Positions 8,774 to 16,835 of a DNA stretch of 32,263 nt are shown here, one piece after another. Made by a program: the position numbers and the translations under genes. A model generated the notes under the pieces. The model was given only the letters and a program-made list of their open reading frames with translations, had not been told where the DNA came from and made no database searches. Positions within the stretch are counted from its first letter, which is position 1. Each line of letters opens with the position of its first letter. The stretch is from JBAVQS01 sp049694275 (lineage in GTDB: Bacteria > Chloroflexota > Anaerolineae > UBA4142 > SHND01), in the NCBI GenBank assembly GCA_049694275.1, contig JBAVQS010000078.1:1-32263 (forward strand). The letters run 5' to 3'.

Positions 8774-11476
8774 TCATATCTGCTCAATCAATTCCAGAAT
8801 GCGCTTGTGCTCAAAACCAAAAATGAACTCGTCGAGCCTGCCCGCCAGGACCGGCGCTCGACCTCGGATTTGTTCGACAAGCATCGCCATCCGGTCGATA
8901 TCTCCCTCGATGGTCGCCTGGTGCAGCTCTTTCAACCAATCGGCCGGCTGGTCAACCAGTGCGTCCACCAGGGCCGCGCGATCCCGGTCCCTGGCTTGCA
9001 AATCCGGCTCCTCGTTGCGCACCGCCGTCACTGTGTCCTGATACACAAAACGCACGCCGAGCTGCCGGGTCAATGTCTCGAATATCTCTGCTTCGCGGAA
9101 TGGCTTGCTCACAAAGTCGTCGCAGCCTTCCGCCAGGATTTGCGCGCGCTCCTCGGCAAATGCGCTTGCCGTCAGCGCCACAATGATTGGCTGCCCTCCC
9201 TGGCGTGCAGCCTCCGCCCTGATCCGTCGGGTTGCTTCGTGCCCATCGAGCACCGGCATCCGCATATCCATCCAGATGAGGTGCGGCTGCCATGCCTTCC
9301 ACACCTCGATTGCCTCTAGCCCGTCGACGGCTTGCCGCACCTCAAATCCGAGCGGTTGTAACAGATTGACCAGTAACTGGCGATTGGCCTGTATATCCTC
9401 AACCACCAATAACCGGTATTGGCCTCCATCGGGCATGGGTTGATCGGACGCGAGCGCAACCACCTGATGCGAGGCCGGGCGCGTATCTTTTATCTTGGAC
9501 TCGGCGCTCGGTCCGACCGGGATGCTGAACCAAAACCGGCTCCCTTTGCCCACTTCGCTGCTCACCTGCAACTCGCCGCCCATCATCTGCACATACTGCC
9601 GGCTGATCGCCAGGCCCAACCCGGTCCCCTCCTGCGCTTTCGGCCCCCCGGCTGTTTGCACAAACGCTTCAAAAATGGCTTCCAGATTTTCGCCGGCGAT
9701 TCCGATGCCCGTATCCTCTACCTCAAATTCCAGGGACAGCGCCCAGGGCGCAGAGGAAGCATTCAGGCAACGGATGCGCAGAGTGACCTGGCCCTGGGAC
9801 GTGAACTTGACTGCATTCCCCAGCAGGTTGATCAAGACCTGACGTAGCTTGCCTTCGTCTGCCCGCACATAGCGTGGCGTCTCCGCCGACCGCTCCATTG
9901 TCAGGCGCAGCCCGCTGCCGGTCGCACGCAAGCGGAACATCTCCTCCAGCCCCTGCAGCAGGTGGTGCAGATCAAACTCAGTCGGGTTCAACTCAATTCG
10001 CCCGGCTTCGATCTTGCTCATTTCCAGGACGTCGTTAATAAGCGCCAGGAGGTGCTCCCCGCTGCGACTCACAATCCCCAGATTCTCCCGCTGTCCAGAG
10101 GTAAGGCTTCCATCCCGGGCGAGCAACTCGGTAAAGCCGAGGATGGCATTGAGCGGCGTGCGCAGTTCGTGGCTCATATTGGCGAGGAACGTGCTCTTGG
10201 CGCGGTTGGCCGCCTCGGCCGCGGCGCGGGACTCTTCGGCCACCCGCTGCGCCTCCTCGGCGACCTGTTGGGCGCGCGTGCGTTCCGCCAGCTCGTGCTC
10301 CGCCTCGGTATAAAGACGGGCGTTCTCGACCGCGATCTCGCGATAGCGCGTCTCACTCTCTTGCAGCGCAGCGGTATGGGAGACGATGAGCGTTTCACGC
10401 TCGGACAGGCGCTGCGCCATGTCGTTAAAGGTCTCGGCGACGGCGCCAATCTCGTCGTGTTTAAAGAGATCGGCGCGGGCCGAGAGGTCGCCGGCGCCGA
10501 TGCGCCGCGCCCCCTCCCGCAGATTATCCAGCGGCGCGAAAACCTGCCGCTGCAGAATTCCGCGCATGAGTAAAATCATGATGACGCAAAACACAACCAG
10601 CCCGCCGCCGAGCACGAGCAGCGCGCTGCGACTCACCTCGAGCGATTCGTCCAGCGGGATTTGGGCGATGATCACCCAATCGGCGCCGCTGACCGGCGCG
10701 GCGGTTGACATGACGAGATCACCCGCGCCGCTGGAACTAATATCAGGCAGCAACGTGTTCGGCGACTGGAGCAGTTCGTCGATGCGGCGCTTGTCGCCAA
10801 AGGTGGCGTTGGCCGTAACCACCTGGCTCTGCGGATCGGCCAGGATGAGACCCTCGCGATTGACAATGATGGCGCTGCCGGTCCGTCCCAGTTGAATGTT
10901 ATTGGTCACATCCCGTAGAACGGTCATGCGCAGGCGGCCGGCGACGACGCCGCCATCCGGCGACGGGATCGCGACGATCAGGTACGGCTCATCGGTCGCC
11001 GAAATCTGAACGGCGCCGTAATAGATTTGCCCCGCCGCCGCCTGGCGAAACCAGGTCGATTGGGAAATCGTAAAGAGGTGGGCCAGGACCGGATTATCCT
11101 GGTACCCGCTGGCGAAAACCTTGCCCTCCTTGTCCAGACGGATAATTTCCAGCCAGGCTTGATTTTCCGCCATAAAAGTTTGGACGAGGGTCGGATGCGC
11201 TCGCAAATAGTCGGCGTCGATCAGACTCACTACCCGGAGTGAATCCTGCATGCGCATCATAAAGCTGCTGATGATCCCGGCGCCGTTCTGGCACGTTTCG
11301 TACAGGCGGTCGCGCCACGCGCTCGTTTCCGCGCGTAAAGTAAAGGCGGTGATGGAAATGACCATGCTGATCAGGAACGCGCCGGTTCCAAACCCAATCC
11401 AGGCCATAATGACCTGGCGCAGGCTGAGGAGCCGGAGCCTCCTTATGGGCCAAAACGCACTCGTGCTGACCTTCAC
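8774..11476 (-). CDS. Membrane dCache-HAMP hybrid histidine kinase
   Basis: This 900-aa hybrid sensor starts with a membrane helix (about 22-47). An extracytoplasmic segment (about 48-285) of double-Cache type includes YLIVAIPSPDGG, and a second helix lies at about 287-310. HAMP (about 310-370) and a coiled coil lead to HisKA SHELRTPLNA with His436, an ATPase domain (N-box Asn554, GTGLGLAIS) and a receiver with Asp737 in MDMRMPVLDG and Lys791. The last 60 residues form a helical module with a conserved Trp (about 847) and GDIDRM, shared with several neighbours. The start is GTG at 11474-11476 with AGGAG 8 nt upstream (11485-11489). It follows a PotD-like binding lipoprotein and is separated from it only by a small inserted element, which suggests that the lipoprotein presents a ligand to this sensor. 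Signal relay to a partner receiver is inferred. Confidence 0.92.
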   Translation of the reverse strand: MKVSTSAFWPIRRLRLLSLRQVIMAWIGFGTGAFLISMVISITAFTLRAETSAWRDRLYETCQNGAGIISSFMMRMQDSLRVVSLIDADYLRAHPTLVQTFMAENQAWLEIIRLDKEGKVFASGYQDNPVLAHLFTISQSTWFRQAAAGQIYYGAVQISATDEPYLIVAIPSPDGGVVAGRLRMTVLRDVTNNIQLGRTGSAIIVNREGLILADPQSQVVTANATFGDKRRIDELLQSPNTLLPDISSSGAGDLVMSTAAPVSGADWVIIAQIPLDESLEVSRSALLVLGGGLVVFCVIMILLMRGILQRQVFAPLDNLREGARRIGAGDLSARADLFKHDEIGAVAETFNDMAQRLSERETLIVSHTAALQESETRYREIAVENARLYTEAEHELAERTRAQQVAEEAQRVAEESRAAAEAANRAKSTFLANMSHELRTPLNAILGFTELLARDGSLTSGQRENLGIVSRSGEHLLALINDVLEMSKIEAGRIELNPTEFDLHHLLQGLEEMFRLRATGSGLRLTMERSAETPRYVRADEGKLRQVLINLLGNAVKFTSQGQVTLRIRCLNASSAPWALSLEFEVEDTGIGIAGENLEAIFEAFVQTAGGPKAQEGTGLGLAISRQYVQMMGGELQVSSEVGKGSRFWFSIPVGPSAESKIKDTRPASHQVVALASDQPMPDGGQYRLLVVEDIQANRQLLVNLLQPLGFEVRQAVDGLEAIEVWKAWQPHLIWMDMRMPVLDGHEATRRIRAEAARQGGQPIIVALTASAFAEERAQILAEGCDDFVSKPFREAEIFETLTRQLGVRFVYQDTVTAVRNEEPDLQARDRDRAALVDALVDQPADWLKELHQATIEGDIDRMAMLVEQIRGRAPVLAGRLDEFIFGFEHKRILELIEQI

Positions 11477-11481
11477 GCAGG

Positions 11482-11610
11482 TATCTCCTGGTGATTACTC
11501 ACAGCTCCCTTTGTTGTTCCGACCGTAGGGAGCCGTATAGGTCCCCTTGGGGAGAATCTCGCTAGCCCAAGCCGTTTCTGACAGTTGTGAGTAATCACCA
11601 CCTATCTCCT
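11482..11610. repeat. 8-bp direct repeat (target-site duplication) flanking a small element
   Basis: TATCTCCT occurs at 11482-11489 and again at 11603-11610, immediately outside a 113-bp inverted-repeat-bounded segment. The bases next to the two copies differ, so the repeat is exactly 8 bp. Read on the minus strand it is AGGAGATA. One copy supplies the Shine-Dalgarno sequence of the downstream dCache kinase; the other overlaps the stop codon of the upstream lipoprotein gene. Confidence 0.7.
11490..11602. mobile_element. 113-bp MITE-like non-autonomous element
   Basis: Perfect 14-bp inverted repeats, GGTGATTACTCACA at 11490-11503 and its complement at 11586-11599, bound a segment with no coding capacity; the right end carries three extra bases before the 8-bp target duplication. 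Inside are a 7-bp inverted repeat (GCTCCCT and AGGGAGC, 16-nt loop) and the palindrome TCCCCTTGGGGA, so its transcript would be highly structured. Removing the element and one duplication places the lipoprotein stop 11 nt before the kinase GTG, with the stop overlapping AGGAG, which matches spacing elsewhere in the array. The parent transposon family is not recognised. An RNA regulatory element is the alternative, but the exact target duplication favours transposition. Confidence 0.65.
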
Positions 11611-12682
11611 ATTGGGCCGACATAAAACGGCCCCAGGCATCGGCGTAAAGTTTTTTACCGGCAGGGCTGAGGGGCAGGACAATCTCGGCTTTCGCCAGGT
11701 CTTGCTCCGGCGGGAAAATAACCGGGTCTTGCAGAATCTCGGGCAAGAGCAAGGGCCGCGCGGCGTCGTTGGGCGTGGCATAGTAATTGGCATTCACAAT
11801 CTGCGCGGTAATCTCAGGGCGCAGTAGAAAATTCAGCAAGAGTTCGGCCGCTTCCTTGTGCGCGCTCCGGAGCGGGATGGCGAAATTATCGCCCCAGAGC
11901 AATGTGCCCTCTTTCGGGATTACATAGGCGATCGCCGGTGTGTCCTGGCGCGCGCGCAGAACAGTCCCGGCATAGCCTGACCCAATCACGGCCTTGCCGC
12001 TGGTCAGCGCCGGGGCCGCCTGTACCTCATCATCCGCAATCAGGTTTAACCGGGGCTTGAGCTCAATCAGCCGCGCGGTCGCCGCGTTCACCTGGATCGG
12101 GTCCTCGGAATTGATCGAATAGCCCAGGGATTTGAGCGCGATGCCAATCGCGTAACGCGGCTCGCTGGAAATGATCACCTTGCCCGCATACTGCTCGTCC
12201 CACAAATCCTTCCAACTCGATATCGTACCGGTAACCAGATCACTGCGAGAGACAATGCCCGTCGTCCCCCAATTGAACGGGATTACATGCCGGTTGCCGG
12301 GGTCATACACCAGATCGCGAAAGTTGGGCGAGATGTTCTTGAAATTCGGGACACGCGTATAATCGATTTCGGCCAGCAGACCTTCGCCCGTGGCCACCGG
12401 AACGAACTCGTTTTCCAGGACGATGACATCGCCGGCTTGCCCCGCGCGCAGGCTGGTAATCGCTTCGTCCTGTGAAGCGTACGAGTTATAGGTAATGTGT
12501 ACGCCATATTCCTTTTGAAAGGCGTCGAGCACCGCCTGGGGGATATCGTCAGGCCAATCATAAAAGGCCAACTCTTTTGGCAGCGGCGCCGGCGTTGGCG
12601 TCGGCGTGGGAGAGGCGGCGCACCCCATGAGGAACAAGAGCATGGAGATTGCGAAACAGAGTCTTTGTGAATGCTGTGACAT
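11609..12682 (-). CDS. PotD/PotF-like polyamine-type substrate-binding lipoprotein
   Basis: This 357-aa extracytoplasmic solute-binding protein resembles the spermidine/putrescine-binding PotD family across its length. A lipoprotein signal ends at FLMGC with the lipidated Cys at residue 21, followed by a Thr/Pro linker. Aligned from memory with E. coli PotD, the pocket keeps Trp43 (PotD W34) and the W-x-D pair Trp263/Asp265 (W255/D257) plus the nearby TPN-x-AAR segment. PotD Tyr37 is replaced by Asp46 and W229 by Tyr, so the ligand may not be spermidine. No ABC permease or ATPase gene is in the window, which points to sensing rather than uptake. ATG at 12680-12682 follows AAAGGA; the gene starts 18 nt after the upstream receiver-kinase and originally ran almost directly into the dCache kinase. 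Confidence 0.88.
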   Translation of the reverse strand: MSQHSQRLCFAISMLLFLMGCAASPTPTPTPAPLPKELAFYDWPDDIPQAVLDAFQKEYGVHITYNSYASQDEAITSLRAGQAGDVIVLENEFVPVATGEGLLAEIDYTRVPNFKNISPNFRDLVYDPGNRHVIPFNWGTTGIVSRSDLVTGTISSWKDLWDEQYAGKVIISSEPRYAIGIALKSLGYSINSEDPIQVNAATARLIELKPRLNLIADDEVQAAPALTSGKAVIGSGYAGTVLRARQDTPAIAYVIPKEGTLLWGDNFAIPLRSAHKEAAELLLNFLLRPEITAQIVNANYYATPNDAARPLLLPEILQDPVIFPPEQDLAKAEIVLPLSPAGKKLYADAWGRFMSAQ

Positions 12683-12700
12683 GTCTTTTTCCTTTGCCGG

Positions 12701-13909
12701 TCAAGAACCGCCTTCAGAAACACCTGCATGATTTGTAATCTCACTCGATTCGAACAAGGCCGGCAGGGTGAACCAGAAGGTGCTGCCCTGGCCAACCACG
12801 CTCTCGACGCCAACCTGGCCATGTAATCTCTCGACAATCCGGCGAACAATGGATAATCCCAGGCCGTGCCCGCCGGCGCGGGGCTGGCCCACCTGCGTAA
12901 ATTCAGCGAACAATTTGGCCCGGTTCTCAGGGGTTAGCCCTTCGCCGTTGTCGCGCACCCAAAAGCGGATGTACGCCTCTGCGCCAGCCGACTCGGGGAC
13001 AGGCTTGTCAAACCCCAGTTCAATCTCCGGTGGGGTTCCGCCATACTTGATTGCGTTGCTCAGATAGTTTGCCCACACCTCGATAATCCAGGGCGCATAG
13101 CCGATTGCCAACGGCCAGGCGCCCGGTTTTTTGATGTGCGCGAGCGTCTGGGCAATCGAGATAGACAACCGCTGCTGTGCCAGGTCCACGACCGACGTCA
13201 TATCAACCGGTTCGGTCTGGACCTGTTCCATCCGGCGCATACTCGCCAACAGGAGCAACTCGTTGATAATGCCGTTCATCCCCTCGACGGATTGGCTTAT
13301 GCCCCGCAGGTACTGCTGCATCTCTTCAACGGGCATCGTCATATAGTCCGTTTCCAGGATCACCGCATAGGTGAGAAGCAGGGTCAAGGGATTTTTCAGG
13401 TCGTGCGCGACCGTATGCGCAAACGCGTCCAACTCTGCATTCCGCGCCTCAAGCTCTTGCGCATAGGCCTTGAGTTCACGGGCCTGTTCCTGAAGGCGTT
13501 TTTGCGCGTCGCGCAAGGTCAGGTGGGTCTTGACACGCGCCAGCACCTCATCCGGCTCTAGCGGTTTGGTGATGTAATCAACGCCCCCGGCGGTAAAGGC
13601 ATTGACCTTGTCTTCGGTCGCGTCCAGCGCGCTGATGAAAATGATAGGAATGTCGCTCGTCGCCGGTTCCGCCTTGAGCTGGCGACAGACCTCGAACCCA
13701 TCCATTCCCGGCATCCGGATATCGAGCAGAACCAGGTCGGGCAGACTGGCCCGCGCGGATTCGATAGCCCCCGGGCCATCTTCTGCGACCCGGACTTTGT
13801 ACCCCTGCCGCCGCAGCACCTGGGTGAGCAAGCGCAAGTTGTTGGGGGTATCGTCGACGACCAGAATGCTCCCGGTGAACGCGGCCGCCTCGTGTTGAAA
13901 CATGACCAT
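12701..13909 (-). CDS. Receiver-histidine kinase (REC-HisKA-HATPase), copy 1
   Basis: This 402-aa cytosolic protein has the same order as its paralogue at 7468-8715: receiver (about 13-130; D19/D20, phospho-acceptor D63, Ser93, Lys115), a short coiled coil, HisKA AHTVAHDLKNPL with His169, then an ATPase domain with YLSNAIKYGG and GGHGLGLSIV. The coiled coil is about 28 residues shorter than in the other copy. Two ATG codons are possible (13907-13909 and 13901-13903); AGGGG (13915-13919) lies 5 and 11 nt from them, so the start is uncertain by two residues. It sits 33 nt after a 7TMR-DISM hybrid kinase and 18 nt before the binding lipoprotein. A role as phosphate acceptor and relay for the membrane kinases is inferred from the leading receiver. 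Confidence 0.9.
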   Translation of the reverse strand: MVMFQHEAAAFTGSILVVDDTPNNLRLLTQVLRRQGYKVRVAEDGPGAIESARASLPDLVLLDIRMPGMDGFEVCRQLKAEPATSDIPIIFISALDATEDKVNAFTAGGVDYITKPLEPDEVLARVKTHLTLRDAQKRLQEQARELKAYAQELEARNAELDAFAHTVAHDLKNPLTLLLTYAVILETDYMTMPVEEMQQYLRGISQSVEGMNGIINELLLLASMRRMEQVQTEPVDMTSVVDLAQQRLSISIAQTLAHIKKPGAWPLAIGYAPWIIEVWANYLSNAIKYGGTPPEIELGFDKPVPESAGAEAYIRFWVRDNGEGLTPENRAKLFAEFTQVGQPRAGGHGLGLSIVRRIVERLHGQVGVESVVGQGSTFWFTLPALFESSEITNHAGVSEGGS

Positions 13910-13942
13910 ACTTACCCCTGTTTCATCTGTTAAACGACGTGC

Positions 13943-16807
13943 CTATTCCTCCCGCGACCGGCCAATCAACCCAAGCAGTTTTTTGAGTTCAAAGTCGTTA
14001 ATCAGTTCGAGCAGTCCTCCGGCCAGCTCCGGTCTGGCCTCACGGATCGCGTCCACCATGCCGGTCATCCGGTCCAGGTCTCCCTCGACCGTCGCCTGGC
14101 GCAGCCCGGCTACCCACTCGATGGGCATTGCGGCGAGCGCGCTCGCCAGGGCGACCCGCCCCAGTTCTCCCGCTCGCGCCCCGCCCGTTTCGTCTTGCGC
14201 GGTCTCGGCAGGCCCATCCTCATACACAAAACGCACGTCGAGATGCCGAGCCAGCATTTCATAAAGATCAGCTTGCTGGAAAGGTTTGCGCAAGAAATCG
14301 TCGCATCCCTCGTCCAGGATTTGTGTGCGTTCCTCCTCAAAGGCGCTCGCCGTCAGCGCCACAATGACCGTGTGTTCCCCGGTGGTCTTCATTTCGGCGC
14401 GAATTTGCCGGGTCGCCGCGTGCCCATCGACGACCGGCATGGCCATATCCATCCAGATCAAATGCGGATGCCAGGCTCGCCATATATCGATCCCTATTTG
14501 CCCATCGGCCGCTTCGCGCGCCTCGAACCCCAATGGGCGCAAGATCTGGACGAGTAAGTCGCGGCTGTCCAGGTTATCCTCCACCACCAGGAGACGAAAA
14601 GGGCCGCCATCCGGGGCAGATTGTCCAGGCGCCAGTCCGATCACATGGCGCTCTGCCAGGTGTCTATTCCGCTTTTCAATCTCCGAATGTTGTGGATGAG
14701 CCGCCTTGATCTCGAACGAAAAAACGCTCCCTTTTCCTTCCTGACTCATCACCGTAAGCTCGCCGCCCATCATGCGGGCAAATTGGCGGCTAATGAGCAG
14801 CCCTAACCCGGTCCCTTCGCGAGCCCGCATCCCGCTCTTGCCCTGAACAAATGGCTCGAAAATTTTCGCGAGTTCACCGGGGGCCATGCCGCATCCGGTG
14901 TCTTGAATCTCGAAATAAAGCAAGAGTTCGGCCGCGACCGGTCCCGCGCCCGTTTGATCGGCCCCGGTTGTACGTGGGGCGCACCGCTCTACGCACAGGG
15001 TGATCCCGCCCGCCTCGGTAAATTTGATCGCATTGCCGAGCAGGTTGATGAGAATCTGGCGCAGCTTGTTTTGATCCGCATAAACATACTGCGGGACATC
15101 CGGGCTCAATTCGACCAGCAGGGAGAGTCCCTTCTTTTCAGCCCGGAGGCGAAACATCTCTTCCAATCCTCGCAGCAGATAGATCAGATCAAAGCTCTCC
15201 GGATACAATTCCACGCGACCGGACTCGATCTTTGACAAATCGAGGACGTGGTTGAGCAAGCCCAGCAGATGCTCACCACTCCGATTGATTGTGCCCAGAT
15301 TTTCCTGCTGGGCCACGGTCAAATTTGAATTGCCGGTCATCAACTCGGAAAATCCGAGAATGGCGTTGAGCGGCGTCCGTAATTCGTGGCTCATGTTAGC
15401 CAAAAAGGTGCTCTTGGCCCGGTTCGCCGCTTCGGCGGCCTCCTTCGCCTTGACCAGTTCGCTGGTCCGTTCCGCCACCTCCGCTTCCAATCGCGCATTT
15501 TGCTCGCGCACCAACCGTTCATTCTCTTGCCTGAAAAGGTTGATCCGATCGCCGAGCGCCAGTGAAAAAAAGAGCACAAGCCACAGGATGCCCAGGGGCG
15601 CCCCATGCTCTGTCAAATCATTGCTGGGCGCCCAGCCAAACTGCGCCAGGATGGTTAGCGTCGATCCGGCAAAAGCCCCCAACCACCCATAGATGGAATA
15701 GCGAACGGGATGGGACCCCCGACGCCACAGGATCACGGTAATGGCCAGAAGGAGGACGATACTGACCAGGCTCAAAAGCAGCTCCAGGCTAATCAGGAGA
15801 GCCGGCGAGAGCAGTGGAATGAGGAGTACCTGCGCGATCCACACCCCAATGAGTATTCGGAAAAGAGTATGCCAGCGCGGCGCCTGTTTGCGGGCGTCGA
15901 GAAAGGTGCTGATAAACTCGATGCCCGCGACAAGGGTGATCGTGTGAATCAACGGCTGAAAGACCGCACCGCCGCTCTCCAACCCGGGCCAGATGTAAAT
16001 AGAAAGCAGGCCATCCGCGTACAGCCGGTATACGGCGACGCTCAAGATAAAAAGGACGTAATACAAATACGAGCGATCACGGAGCGAGAAAAAGAGAAAG
16101 AGATTATAGCCGCTCATGATGAGCAGGCTGCCATAGAAAATCCCCTGGAAAAACTGTTCCGTTACCTCTGAAGCCAGATACGCTTCGGGTGACCAGAGGG
16201 TCAGGGGCAGCGTCATCGCACTGGGGGACTGGAATCTTACATACATCACCCGGTCGGCGTGCGGCGCCAGCAAGACTTTGAAGATAAAGCTATGGCTCTG
16301 TATTTCGCGCGCCGCCAGCGGGAGATAGCTTCCAGAATGCTTGGCCGTATAATGGCAAGTTGCGGCATCCGCGCACGCCGGATCAGGTTGATACAGGTCA
16401 ATATAGGCCAGTTCCGGGTTATTGACCTCGAGATACCACCCGGTTACCGCCTGGGATTCGTTCCGAACGTGCACCTGCACCCAGATGGCAGATGCGGTAT
16501 ACCCCAAAGTCGGGGCCTGGGTCTGGCTCCGCACAAACTGTGCTTGATACTCGGCGGCAGTGACCTGGTCAATCGTCAGTTGCCCGGTCCGGTCCTCCAG
16601 ATAATCCATCGCCAGGCCGAGCGGATATTTGCCCTGGGCATCGGTGAGCACGACCGTCGGCGCATTCGCCTGGCCGGTGGGTCCGCCTGCCAGGACACGG
16701 GCCACCCCGAGAAACCCGGTCAACGCCAGGACCAGGATCAGCCCCAACCACAACTCGGGACCTGGAAAAGAAAACGCGCCAGACGACAAGCCTTTGCGCC
16801 TGGTCAT
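13943..16807 (-). CDS. 7TMR-DISM hybrid histidine kinase
   Basis: This 954-aa membrane sensor has a hydrophobic leader (about 20-42). An extracytoplasmic beta-sandwich of the 7TMR-DISM extracellular type 2 kind follows (about 50-205, with SAIWVQVHVRNES and WYLEVNNPELAYIDLY), a domain class often linked to carbohydrate sensing. The seven-helix DISM membrane region spans about 215-420. A coiled coil leads to HisKA SHELRTPLNA with His474, an ATPase domain (Asn592, GTGLGLLIS), a receiver with Asp787 in MDMAMPVVDG and Lys841, and a C-terminal helical module with Trp898 and GDLDRM. ATG at 16805-16807 has AGGAG only 3 nt away, which is unusually close, but no better start exists before the signal segment. 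It lies 28 nt after the giant hybrid kinase. The true ligand is not visible from sequence. Confidence 0.92.
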   Translation of the reverse strand: MTRRKGLSSGAFSFPGPELWLGLILVLALTGFLGVARVLAGGPTGQANAPTVVLTDAQGKYPLGLAMDYLEDRTGQLTIDQVTAAEYQAQFVRSQTQAPTLGYTASAIWVQVHVRNESQAVTGWYLEVNNPELAYIDLYQPDPACADAATCHYTAKHSGSYLPLAAREIQSHSFIFKVLLAPHADRVMYVRFQSPSAMTLPLTLWSPEAYLASEVTEQFFQGIFYGSLLIMSGYNLFLFFSLRDRSYLYYVLFILSVAVYRLYADGLLSIYIWPGLESGGAVFQPLIHTITLVAGIEFISTFLDARKQAPRWHTLFRILIGVWIAQVLLIPLLSPALLISLELLLSLVSIVLLLAITVILWRRGSHPVRYSIYGWLGAFAGSTLTILAQFGWAPSNDLTEHGAPLGILWLVLFFSLALGDRINLFRQENERLVREQNARLEAEVAERTSELVKAKEAAEAANRAKSTFLANMSHELRTPLNAILGFSELMTGNSNLTVAQQENLGTINRSGEHLLGLLNHVLDLSKIESGRVELYPESFDLIYLLRGLEEMFRLRAEKKGLSLLVELSPDVPQYVYADQNKLRQILINLLGNAIKFTEAGGITLCVERCAPRTTGADQTGAGPVAAELLLYFEIQDTGCGMAPGELAKIFEPFVQGKSGMRAREGTGLGLLISRQFARMMGGELTVMSQEGKGSVFSFEIKAAHPQHSEIEKRNRHLAERHVIGLAPGQSAPDGGPFRLLVVEDNLDSRDLLVQILRPLGFEAREAADGQIGIDIWRAWHPHLIWMDMAMPVVDGHAATRQIRAEMKTTGEHTVIVALTASAFEEERTQILDEGCDDFLRKPFQQADLYEMLARHLDVRFVYEDGPAETAQDETGGARAGELGRVALASALAAMPIEWVAGLRQATVEGDLDRMTGMVDAIREARPELAGGLLELINDFELKKLLGLIGRSREE

Positions 16808-16835
16808 ACGCTCCTATTCGGTTGCGAGTTGGTCA

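Noticed and set aside
8716..8787. Upstream TTG start for the second receiver-kinase
   Set aside because: It overlaps the previous gene and adds residues absent from the close paralogue; the internal ATG is preferred, though with a weak ribosome-binding site.
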